This document shows positions 36,651 to 44,101 of a DNA stretch of 64,000 nucleotides, in pieces (position 1 is the first letter of the stretch; every line of letters begins with the position of its first letter). Position numbers and translations under genes: made by a program. The DNA comes from Bacteroidales bacterium. GTDB taxonomy: Bacteria; Bacteroidota; Bacteroidia; Bacteroidales; UBA1715. The notes below the pieces were generated by a model, which saw nothing but the letters and a program-made list of their open reading frames with translations, did no database searches and had not been told where the DNA came from. Where the stretch lies: positions 20,968-84,967 of the forward strand of contig JAGCOW010000057.1 of the NCBI GenBank assembly GCA_017642535.1, in the 5' to 3' direction.

Positions 36651-38004
36651 GGCAGTGGCGCAGATGGACAAGGACGGCAATTTCCATTGGGACGAGTTGT
36701 ACACGCCCGACGAGGTTTTGGAGCTTGATATGTCGTTGCCGAACAAGGTGGATGTTTCTGCAATAAAAAACAGGAAGCGGGTGAAATATGTGAAGTTGAG
36801 ATACAATCCATGGATGGCAAGTCTTCCATTTGATACAACTTGTTTTCCAAACTTGGAAAGTTTGAGCATAGAAACCTCATTGTTAATAGACTTGCAAGGT
36901 TTGGAACATTTTACACAATTAAAGCGACTTGCTTTGATACCAGATAGCACAAGGTGGTGCAGGAATGTATTGCAGGAGCAGTTGCCGTCGGTATATTCAA
37001 AAGTATGGAATTTGACAAATTTGGAAGAATTGGATTTGAGTATAGCCCCCGTTGCCATAGCAGATTTTTCAAAATTGAAGAATTTGCAAGCGTTAAAAGG
37101 TCATTTCGTGTATCCGTATATTGACAAACAGATTGAAAATCTGAAGTCCTTACGCCAAGTGTATCGAATTCCATATTTGTATCCTTATGATTCATTTGAA
37201 GAAATACAACAAATGCGTGAAAATAAAAAAGAGGTCATTGTAAAAAGAAGAAATGGTATGGTAGTCGAAAAACAGATTAAACATGTGCCTCGACATGAAG
37301 GAAGAGTATATCTGGAATATTATAACTCATATGGAAATGACACATTGCATTATTGTTTTCTTCATAAGAATCGATATAGTCGTCCGTTATACTTTTTATG
37401 TGATAGGTATGAGAAAATCCGTGAAGATATAAGAGGGATGGAAACACGAGAATATTGTGTGATTTCAGATACGATAAGTATAATTATAGAAGGTCTTGGT
37501 TGCATAAAAGATTGGGCTTTGATTGAGCGACAACGTCTTTGCGTATATTGTCCAAAGGAACAAAAAGTCGTATTTCTTTTCAGACATGGAGACTCAGATA
37601 TTGAATTTATTATTCATTTTGCAATAATAGATTTACAAACTAATGAAATTAAAAGTGATGAGTTTTATATGAGGAATAATGAATATTATAGTAATTATGA
37701 CAGTTATAGTAATTATGACTATAATCCTTCTGCCACTTTTTTATGTACCATACTAGAATCAGAACTAACTTGGAAGGATTCTCATTATAAGAAAGGGCAC
37801 GATAAACAAGGTCATGAGATATACAAGGATATATATAAAAATAAAGAAAAAATAAGTCTGGAATTGTTGGAAAAGTACAAAGACCAACTTGCATTCGCTT
37901 GTTCTTTGCATTCAGGGGATTATTTGATTAGAAAATATTATAAAAAGAATTACGATACCTACTATGATAAATATATAAGGACATTACGATACTTACTACG
38001 ATAA
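36598..38004 (+). CDS. Secreted leucine-rich-repeat cassette protein, C-terminus frameshifted
   Basis: 468 residues, TTG start, leader MKLFRSILPIFFFFLSLGAVAQ. Residues 20-170 are LRR-like (VDVSAIKNRKRVKYVKLRYNPW, FPNLESLSIETSLLIDLQGL, LTNLEELDLSI). The first 100 residues are nearly those of the protein at 39851, while the rest has diverged widely. The last few codons result from a 34-base tandem duplication that shifts the frame and causes an early stop; in the older frame the protein continued ...YYDKYLRIMLINDVKAK. Confidence 0.75.
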   Translation: MKLFRSILPIFFFFLSLGAVAQMDKDGNFHWDELYTPDEVLELDMSLPNKVDVSAIKNRKRVKYVKLRYNPWMASLPFDTTCFPNLESLSIETSLLIDLQGLEHFTQLKRLALIPDSTRWCRNVLQEQLPSVYSKVWNLTNLEELDLSIAPVAIADFSKLKNLQALKGHFVYPYIDKQIENLKSLRQVYRIPYLYPYDSFEEIQQMRENKKEVIVKRRNGMVVEKQIKHVPRHEGRVYLEYYNSYGNDTLHYCFLHKNRYSRPLYFLCDRYEKIREDIRGMETREYCVISDTISIIIEGLGCIKDWALIERQRLCVYCPKEQKVVFLFRHGDSDIEFIIHFAIIDLQTNEIKSDEFYMRNNEYYSNYDSYSNYDYNPSATFLCTILESELTWKDSHYKKGHDKQGHEIYKDIYKNKEKISLELLEKYKDQLAFACSLHSGDYLIRKYYKKNYDTYYDKYIRTLRYLLR

Positions 38005-38013
38005 ATATTTAAG
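37950..38013 (+). repeat. 30-bp tandem duplication that truncates the gene
   Basis: TTACGATAC.TACTA.GATAAA is present twice, 34 bases apart. Because 34 is not a multiple of three, the second copy is read in another frame and ends at TAA (38002-38004). Three scattered base differences separate the copies, so the duplication is not brand new. Confidence 0.8.
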
Positions 38014-38100
38014 AATTATGCTCATAAATGATGTAAAGGCAAAAATAGAAGATGGAGAAGAACCAATTATGTTTAAGTGGGAAAATCTGAAAAATCCTCT
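37984..38100 (+). pseudogene. Former C-terminus of the LRR protein
   Basis: Reading the second duplicate in the frame of the first gives YDTYYDKYLRIMLINDVKAK then IEDGEEPIMFKWENLKN and runs into a REP repeat. This is the cut-off end of the gene at 36598. Confidence 0.6.
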
Positions 38101-38114
38101 TTTATCCTCCACTA

Positions 38115-38165
38115 ATGCACCGTCATGTCGAACGGAGCGAAGCGGAGAGAGACATCTCAACACAG
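38115..38165 (+). repeat. REP-like dispersed repeat, copy 4
   Basis: Same block as at 18387, ending the remnant reading frame, followed by ATACAAAACTTTAGATTTT as at 33906. Confidence 0.85.
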
Positions 38166-38257
38166 AAGAATACAAAACTTTAGATTTTCACCCAAAAACT
38201 CTGTAAGGGTATGTATTGAGTATAATTCATATGTAAGGTGCATATAATGGAATGATT

Positions 38258-39082
38258 TCAATGGTAAACTATCATATCAGCCAACTGAAGGAAATAATCG
38301 TTTGACCAAATGTCAAGTTCGTGTTTGTTGATAACATATGGTAACACGTCTGCTTTAACGCTTGCTATGTCGGTTTCGGCAAGACGTTTTTTGAGCAGTT
38401 CCGTAAATTGTTCTTTTTCTAAATCAATGCCGTTGAAATCTTTTGCACGGACTTGTAGATGGTTGAAATCAAGAGCGATGCGATTCCTGACGTACCATTC
38501 AAAATCGTACCAGTCGCGTCCCTTGATGCGGTTTTTCCATTGACGGAACACAAGGGCGTGCATTTTTCCTGCATACAGGTCTGGCAACGTGAAACAACGT
38601 GTGGGAAAAGAAAATGGCTGCATCAATATTTTTTGCTCCGTGTTGAATTGTAATGGCGGATTTGTGTCAACTTCAATTTTTATCTTGAGCGATTTCTCTG
38701 TCTGGAATTCCACGTCGTACACGTCGGTATTGTCTTTGAGAAACGCTGATTCAACTTTGCCGAATGTTTTTTTTTCTTTTTTCGTGATGGAAACATCTCT
38801 GCCGAGCAATCGCGCTTCGTCGATTATTGCCTGAAAATAGTTCTCAAGCTTGAAATCTTTATTTTTTTGCAATAAAGAGAAGTCCAAGTCTTCGGAATAT
38901 CGCTTGAGTCCGTGAAAGATTCGCAGGCACGTGCCGCCATAGAAAGCAGCTTCTTTGAAGAATCCGCCACGGTATAGTCCGCCGAGAATTACTTGTTGCA
39001 TAACCTCATAAATTGCGTTACGCATGTCGGTTTCGCCTACGACGGAGTGTTGCAGGAGCATTTGTTCAAAAATTTCGTTCAT
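38258..39082 (-). CDS. abiEii: AbiEii-type nucleotidyltransferase toxin
   Basis: 274 residues. Nucleotidyltransferase motifs FYGGTCLRIFHGLKRYSEDLDF (GGT ... SxDxD, about 48-69), then a K.HAL.FRQWKNRIKGRDWYD segment typical of AbiEii. Type IV toxin-antitoxin systems of this kind act in abortive phage defence; related enzymes add nucleotides to tRNA ends. It overlaps the antitoxin gene by 4 bases, so they are translationally coupled. Opposite strand to the cassette array. Confidence 0.92.
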   Translation of the reverse strand: MNEIFEQMLLQHSVVGETDMRNAIYEVMQQVILGGLYRGGFFKEAAFYGGTCLRIFHGLKRYSEDLDFSLLQKNKDFKLENYFQAIIDEARLLGRDVSITKKEKKTFGKVESAFLKDNTDVYDVEFQTEKSLKIKIEVDTNPPLQFNTEQKILMQPFSFPTRCFTLPDLYAGKMHALVFRQWKNRIKGRDWYDFEWYVRNRIALDFNHLQVRAKDFNGIDLEKEQFTELLKKRLAETDIASVKADVLPYVINKHELDIWSNDYFLQLADMIVYH

Positions 39083-39699
39083 TTTAGATATTTGATTAAC
39101 GTGTTGATACTTTGTTGTTTACGACTGGTTCTCGCACATTGTTCAAGAATGTCGATATTGAAGTTTTTTAGTTCGTCGGTGTCGAAACGAATATCTTCTT
39201 CGAGATAGATTTCAACGTCTTTCATAAACCGTAGATTAAGGTTTTTGCTGAAATTGATGACGTCGCACAATGCCTTTTCCGGCGAGGCAATGAGAAATGT
39301 AACGCCGTCGGATTGTTCCATTCTTACGCCGATGGAGAAGTATTCGGGTGAACAGTTCTGGTAGGAATAATTCCCCGTGGCATTTTCAAAATCCCTTGAA
39401 TGTTTGGTGGTTACAGATGTGAGAAGATACACTCGTTCGGGAATGAGTCCATAATAACGCAAGGCATATTCACGCCCCACATACGAAGGTCCGTACAAGT
39501 GGTTGGCTATAAGTTCCTGCGAGATGGGTTTGCCTGTTTCTTCGGGACTTGCCACATATAATCCCTTTTTGAGCCGAATGATTTTCCCCGATTTTTCCAA
39601 CGCACGGGCTTTTTCGTTGATATGCTTGTTCTTTGGAAATAGCGAAGCAAGAATGGTGCTATCGAACGGTATGTTACCAATGTTATTGAACGGAGTCAT
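39079..39699 (-). CDS. abiEi: AbiEi-type antitoxin
   Basis: 206 residues. N-terminal winged-helix part (NKHINEKARALEKSGKIIRLKKGLYV) typical of AbiEi regulators, then the family core GPSYVGREYALRYYGLIPE and YFSIGVRMEQSDGVTFLIASPEKALCD. AbiEi proteins neutralise AbiEii and repress their own promoter. Promoter box 17 bases upstream. Confidence 0.92.
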   Translation of the reverse strand: MTPFNNIGNIPFDSTILASLFPKNKHINEKARALEKSGKIIRLKKGLYVASPEETGKPISQELIANHLYGPSYVGREYALRYYGLIPERVYLLTSVTTKHSRDFENATGNYSYQNCSPEYFSIGVRMEQSDGVTFLIASPEKALCDVINFSKNLNLRFMKDVEIYLEEDIRFDTDELKNFNIDILEQCARTSRKQQSINTLIKYLK

Positions 39700-39716
39700 T
39701 TTCTAAATGATTTTTG

Positions 39717-39724
39717 CAAAAATA
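39717..39724 (-). promoter_or_regulatory. abiE promoter -7 box
   Basis: TATTTTTG on the minus strand, consensus match, 17 bases before the AbiEi start. Flanked by AAACAAATAAAATATTG and other A/T-rich sequence that could hold the operator. Confidence 0.6.
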
Positions 39725-39824
39725 GTGATGTTTTGTATAGAAAACAAATAAAATATTGTTTTTCTGTACAAAATGCAACCATTTTATTTTCTCTCGTCGA
39801 AGACAAAAAGTAAATAAATTTTCC

Positions 39825-39904
39825 TATCTTTGAACTCTAAAACATTCATTTTGAAACTCTTTCGTTACATAGTGCCGATTTTCTTTCTGTTCTACTCGGT
39901 TGCG
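39825..39904 (+). promoter_or_regulatory. Promoter plus signal-peptide cassette, copy 5
   Basis: -7 box TATCTTTG (39825-39832), GAACTCTAAAAC, leader MKLFRYIVP. Preceded by GACAAAAAGTAAA, the half-hairpin also found before copies at 25826 and 41932. Confidence 0.8.
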
Positions 39905-41143
39905 GCAGTGGCGCAGATGGACAAGGACGGCAATTTTCATTGGGACGAGTTGTACACGCCCGATGAGATTTTGGAACTTGATATGTCGTTGCCGAACAAG
40001 GTGGATGTTTCTGCAATAAAAAACAGGGAGCGGGTGAAATATGTGAAGTTGAAATGCTACCCGTGGATGGAGCACATACCGTTTACTCCCGAAGATTTCC
40101 CGAATATCGAGGCGTTGAGGATAGAGACATATTTGCTTGTTGATTTAAGGAATCTTGAACTTTTTACGGGGTTGAAACGGTTGGGGGTTACAGAACCAAA
40201 TTGTATGGAAACCTTTATACGAGTTATACAAAATAAATTTCCTCAACCATACGCGAATAGGGTTTGGTCATTGTCCGCTTTGGAAGAAATTGATTTTTCA
40301 ATAGGCAATGGTCTAATGGTATCAAAGAATTCCCTTTCTAAATTGTCTAATCTACATTGTTTAAATAATAAATTTTGTGGTGCATACTTATATGATGAAG
40401 TTACGAAGTTGCAAAATATGCAGAGGTGTAATTTTGTTAAAACCATGTTTCCCATTCGTAAAACTGACAGAAAACTTAAACAAGGTAGTTGGAAGATGAC
40501 ATATTATTGTTCTGATCGCTTTAAGTATTATCATTATAGCAGTGAATTATTCAAGACGGATTCTATCTATGAATGTGTTTTACATTTATATAATAATAAC
40601 GAGAAGGATACTATTTATACGTCAGTTTATGGATATTGTTGGATTTCTGATACTATTTTAATAACTCAATATGGCTTAATTTCTTGTGAAACAAGGAAAT
40701 ATATAGAAAATAGAACAGCGTGTATCTATAATCCTTCTGAAGAAAAATTGATTTTGCTTGATTTTGACGCACTGAATAATTATCATCCCTACTATTTCTT
40801 GATGATTGACTTTAGAAAAAAGATATTGATAAGTTATGATACAAAAGATGAATGTAATTATGTGATAGAAGAAAATAAAGTATTTGTTAATAATAAATAT
40901 AGTTTGGGATATCCAAACTCCTTCTATTGGGGAGAAGGGGAATGTAAAGAAAAATCAGAGCCAGGTCATGAGTTTGACTATTTTGAGTTGTTTGACGATA
41001 CTCTCAAAATAAGTGAATTAAAGAAAGTACAGATGTTAGACTCATATAAGAAAGAATATGAAAAGCAGATAGAATTTGCGAAAAGCTTGAAAAGTTTAGA
41101 ATGTATTATTACAAATTATAATAGAAAATGGCGACGCTTTTAG
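39851..41143 (+). CDS. Secreted leucine-rich-repeat cassette protein
   Basis: 430 residues, TTG start, leader MKLFRYIVPIFFLFYSVAAVAQ. Residues 22-100 (DGNFHWDELYTPDE, MSLPNKVDVSAIKNRERVK) are almost the same as in the protein at 36598, then similarity falls; LRR-like units reach about 170 and the rest is unrecognised, ending with a helical EYEKQIEFAKSLKSLE part that also echoes 36598. Likely a surface or periplasmic protein. Confidence 0.75.
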   Translation: MKLFRYIVPIFFLFYSVAAVAQMDKDGNFHWDELYTPDEILELDMSLPNKVDVSAIKNRERVKYVKLKCYPWMEHIPFTPEDFPNIEALRIETYLLVDLRNLELFTGLKRLGVTEPNCMETFIRVIQNKFPQPYANRVWSLSALEEIDFSIGNGLMVSKNSLSKLSNLHCLNNKFCGAYLYDEVTKLQNMQRCNFVKTMFPIRKTDRKLKQGSWKMTYYCSDRFKYYHYSSELFKTDSIYECVLHLYNNNEKDTIYTSVYGYCWISDTILITQYGLISCETRKYIENRTACIYNPSEEKLILLDFDALNNYHPYYFLMIDFRKKILISYDTKDECNYVIEENKVFVNNKYSLGYPNSFYWGEGECKEKSEPGHEFDYFELFDDTLKISELKKVQMLDSYKKEYEKQIEFAKSLKSLECIITNYNRKWRRF

Positions 41144-41220
41144 ACAGTTTGTCACATATTGATGATGGAGATTTAGGGTTCGCCACTGAATTACCTAAGA
41201 GTGGAAACGAGATAATTTGA
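41128..41220 (+). CDS. Very short reading frame overlapping the LRR gene end
   Basis: 30 codons, ATG to TGA, overlapping the preceding stop by 16 bases and ending SGNEII 7 bases before the next ATG. No signal peptide. The GNEII end is shared at nucleotide level with the remnant at 18490, so this may be only the tail of a lost gene. Confidence 0.25.
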   Translation: MATLLDSLSHIDDGDLGFATELPKSGNEII

Positions 41221-41227
41221 ATGTGTT

Positions 41228-41740
41228 ATGGGAATAGGGAAAACGATATGGCTGATATTATTTTGTTTTGTTCTGTTGTTTGGTGCAGGATTGAAGGGGT
41301 ATGGGCAGGATAGAAAAATTGTGATTGATAGTGTGTTTGAAAAATTTTCTACATCGGATTACACATATTGTAAACCAGTGAAATGTGTCTGTTTAGAAGA
41401 AGAAAGATTAAAATGGGAAGAAAGGAAAAAAAATTGGGAAAAAGAACATAGGGAAAAAAGTATGGATATATTTGTTATTGGTAATCACATAAGTACAATT
41501 ACATTTTATTTCTACGATGAAAGAAAAAAATCTCTTATTTCCGATACGACAGTTAAACAATGCTCTTTGATTGTTACAGAACAAATGTTCAATGATTATA
41601 ACCGAAACAATGTTTTATTCTTTTACGTTTGCGATAATCGTAATAGATGGGAAAGTGGAAAACTGGAAACCAAAGATTTAGAAATACATTTGAATTTATA
41701 TCCTCAGAATGATGATTTTTTAAAACAACTTAAAAAGTAA
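41228..41740 (+). CDS. Secreted protein of unknown function, MGI-type leader
   Basis: 170 residues. Signal peptide MGIGKTIWLILFCFVLLFGAGLKGYGQ, whose first codons match the gene at 18678 at nucleotide level. Cys-rich spot CKPVKCVCLEE near residue 50, then a highly charged helix EERKKNWEKEHREK, then a beta-rich end. No domain recognised. No promoter box directly upstream; probably co-transcribed with the gene at 39851. Confidence 0.65.
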   Translation: MGIGKTIWLILFCFVLLFGAGLKGYGQDRKIVIDSVFEKFSTSDYTYCKPVKCVCLEEERLKWEERKKNWEKEHREKSMDIFVIGNHISTITFYFYDERKKSLISDTTVKQCSLIVTEQMFNDYNRNNVLFFYVCDNRNRWESGKLETKDLEIHLNLYPQNDDFLKQLKK

Positions 41741-41931
41741 AAAAACGTAGGTTATGAACAGTTTAAGTAACAAGATGACGCAACCCAGTCGGGGTGGTAC
41801 AGACAAAATAACTCGTTGAAAAAATGGTCGTTATGCTTCTAATACTTTAGATACTACAAAATAGATAGTGTTTTTTATGAATTTTTTCTTTGTCATTTCT
41901 CACCGAATACAAAAAGTAAAAGAAATCTTTC

Positions 41932-42010
41932 TATCTTTGAACTCCAAACAATTTTGATTATGAAACTTTTCCGTTACATATTGCCTATAGTTTTTCTGTT
42001 TCTTTCTTTT
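41932..42010 (+). promoter_or_regulatory. Promoter plus signal-peptide cassette, copy 6
   Basis: -7 box TATCTTTG (41932-41939), GAACTCCAAAC, leader. Unlike the other promoter-linked copies the start codon is ATG (41960). Confidence 0.8.
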
Positions 42011-42511
42011 TTGGTAGTAGGACAGACAATTACGACGTATTATCCCAAAGTTGATAGACAAAGTCGTGATTACATACATATTATGAAAGTTGTTGTGGAG
42101 CCAAACCAGGTCTATGTGGTATTCAGATACAACGTGTTGGGAAACGACAAAGTCGGAATGGGTTCGCAAACCAGTTTGCGTTGCGGTTCGTTTATAAGTA
42201 CCATACAGCAGTTTGGCATACTTTCCGACAGCATTCAACGTGAGTTGCCGTTTGATAAATGGATTTCCCTTAATGCTCCAGAAAATGTACAATATGCAAG
42301 TAAACCGTTTATTTATGTAGATGAGAATGGTGAAAAATGGAACGCACGTTCGTATGATTTTTTTATGGTGTTTCCTGGAAAATTACCAGAATATGCACGT
42401 AAGATTTCTATATATGAAAATGCGGAGTCGTTTTATGGAAGCGATGGTTCCAATCCTTTTAATTGGGAAGGAATTCACATAAACAATTTGCATCCAGAAG
42501 AAGAATGGTGA
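41960..42511 (+). CDS. Secreted cassette protein of unknown function
   Basis: 183 residues. Leader MKLFRYILPIVFLFLSFLVVGQ; the ATG here fixes the start of the leader in all copies. Mature part is mostly beta (HIMKVVVEPNQVYVVFRYNVLG) with NPFNWEGIHI near the end. No family recognised, no Cys cluster. Confidence 0.7.
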   Translation: MKLFRYILPIVFLFLSFLVVGQTITTYYPKVDRQSRDYIHIMKVVVEPNQVYVVFRYNVLGNDKVGMGSQTSLRCGSFISTIQQFGILSDSIQRELPFDKWISLNAPENVQYASKPFIYVDENGEKWNARSYDFFMVFPGKLPEYARKISIYENAESFYGSDGSNPFNWEGIHINNLHPEEEW

Positions 42512-42545
42512 CGAAGAAATAACCTATAAAAAAATAAATGGAACG

Positions 42546-42618
42546 GTGAAACGAATTTGCTTTTTCTTCCTATTGGTACTTGCGAATTTCTGTTCTTTCG
42601 CTCAAGTTGACTCTTTCC
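42546..42618 (+). pseudogene. Signal peptide cut off by a REP repeat
   Basis: GTG opens MKRICFFFLLVLANFCSFAQ then VDSFL and runs straight into REP copy 5. A secreted protein has lost everything after its signal peptide at the repeat border. Confidence 0.6.
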
Positions 42619-42668
42619 TGCACCGTCATGTCGAACGGAGCGAAGCGGAGAGAGACATCTCATCACAG
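42619..42668 (+). repeat. REP-like dispersed repeat, copy 5
   Basis: Same block as at 18387, followed by ATTATACAATCTTCAAATTT and the cassette promoter as at 18465 and 19935. Confidence 0.85.
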
Positions 42669-42695
42669 AAAATTATACAATCTTCAAATTTTTCC

Positions 42696-42775
42696 TATCT
42701 TTGAACTCTAAAACATTCATTTTGAAACTTTTTCGTTCCATAGTGCCCATTGTTCTTATGCTCTTTGCTATAAAG
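42696..42775 (+). promoter_or_regulatory. Promoter plus signal-peptide cassette, copy 7
   Basis: -7 box TATCTTTG (42696-42703), GAACTCTAAAAC, leader MKLFRSIVP. Confidence 0.8.
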
Positions 42776-43984
42776 GGTATGGCACAGCCAATTGCCGATG
42801 AGGAATATAGGCAACGGCTTGCCGATTCGCTGAAAAAAGAGCTATCGCAGTATTATCCAAATGCAAAAATATGGGAATCCTATTCTTGGGGTAGGTACGT
42901 GAATATTCAATTAGAAAAAGAGAATGGATGTTCCGAGAACTGGAAATATTGCTATGATTACCGCAGTAAAAAGTATAATGTAAGTTCTTTTGAGGTGAAA
43001 ACAGATTCCGTTTCTGTTGAATATTCTTATGGTAAATTGCTTGTGCGTAAACAGTCGGAACCCTATAAAGTTGAATATACAAGCAAAAAGATTGATACTA
43101 CCATAAGCATAATGAAGGATGGTTGTAATTGTTACATTAGTAAAGTATATTATATAAACAAAGACTATGTATGGATGCTTTCCAGCACAACAGAACGTTG
43201 TAGGAGTGAAGAGAGGCACGACGAATTGATATGGTCATACCATGAGGATGAAAATTATGAAGCGATATGGTATTTTGATTGGCTTACAAACAATAAAATT
43301 GCATATGCACGTTTTTGTAATGATTCCTCAACATGGCAGTTATGTCAATATAGAACGTATTTTCGCGATAAAAAGGGAACAAACTGGAAAGCAGAATTTC
43401 AAGATGGAAATATTCTCATTAAAAAAAATGAATACACTCGTAACGGAGAAGAAAAACCATTGATTTGGGTGACTTGGTCAAAGGAGAAAGGGTTTGAACC
43501 TGTCCGTAGTAGTAAGGAAACAGATTATGAATTTTACGATGGTTCGTATTACACCTTACGCAAAAATTATCTTTGGGATAGACAGGATTCTTTGTATCAT
43601 TTTGTGGATAGCACAATTACCTATGAAGGAAGAAAAATAGATTCAGAACAGCTTGCCCAAATAAAAAAGCGCAAAAAGGAGGAAATCGAGCGTGATAGGG
43701 CTTTTTCTGAGCACCTGTCAACATTTATTAAAGTTGACCAAGCGTTTTACGAGGAGGCGTTCGGACCGCTCAAAGGACATGAGGTTGTTCTTTGTCTTGT
43801 GAGTCCTGAATTTTATAAACGAATTAAAGGTGGCTTGCCAGCCGAATATAAGCGTTGGCTAAGGAAGGTTTTTGACGAGAAAATGGTTATGCCATATCTT
43901 CCCGAATATAGTTTTGATTCCGAAGGAAACATTTTAAAATACAACTACGAAGCCGACGGCTTCAAGTCATTGAGAGAGTGGTGA
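42722..43984 (+). CDS. Secreted cassette protein of unknown function, EADGFK tail
   Basis: 420 residues, TTG start, leader MKLFRSIVPIVLMLFAIKGMAQ. Trp/Tyr/Lys-rich mature part, a CNCYISKVYYI spot near 130, a charged helix KKRKKEEIERD near 325, and a last part KVDQAFYEEAFGPLKGHEVV...MVMPYLPEYSFD that recalls TonB-like C-terminal wording but is not a clear match. Ends YEADGFKSLREW, the second shared tail type. Last gene of the island. Confidence 0.7.
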   Translation: MKLFRSIVPIVLMLFAIKGMAQPIADEEYRQRLADSLKKELSQYYPNAKIWESYSWGRYVNIQLEKENGCSENWKYCYDYRSKKYNVSSFEVKTDSVSVEYSYGKLLVRKQSEPYKVEYTSKKIDTTISIMKDGCNCYISKVYYINKDYVWMLSSTTERCRSEERHDELIWSYHEDENYEAIWYFDWLTNNKIAYARFCNDSSTWQLCQYRTYFRDKKGTNWKAEFQDGNILIKKNEYTRNGEEKPLIWVTWSKEKGFEPVRSSKETDYEFYDGSYYTLRKNYLWDRQDSLYHFVDSTITYEGRKIDSEQLAQIKKRKKEEIERDRAFSEHLSTFIKVDQAFYEEAFGPLKGHEVVLCLVSPEFYKRIKGGLPAEYKRWLRKVFDEKMVMPYLPEYSFDSEGNILKYNYEADGFKSLREW

Positions 43985-44074
43985 TTGTCATAGATTGTTC
44001 AGTGCAAATGTTGATTAGAGTTTTAGAAATGCAAACTTTGGAATCTTTTGTGTCTCGAATCCAAAATTAATATG

Positions 44075-44082
44075 TACTTTTG
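44075..44082 (+). promoter_or_regulatory. Promoter -7 box of the GlmU-like gene
   Basis: TACTTTTG, consensus match, 19 bases before the ATG. Confidence 0.65.
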
Positions 44083-44101
44083 GCAAGCAAAATAAGACAC
44101 A

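Noticed and set aside
11788..43984. Insertion sequences or an integrase behind the repeats
   Set aside because: No transposase, integrase or recombinase reading frame was recognised anywhere in the island.
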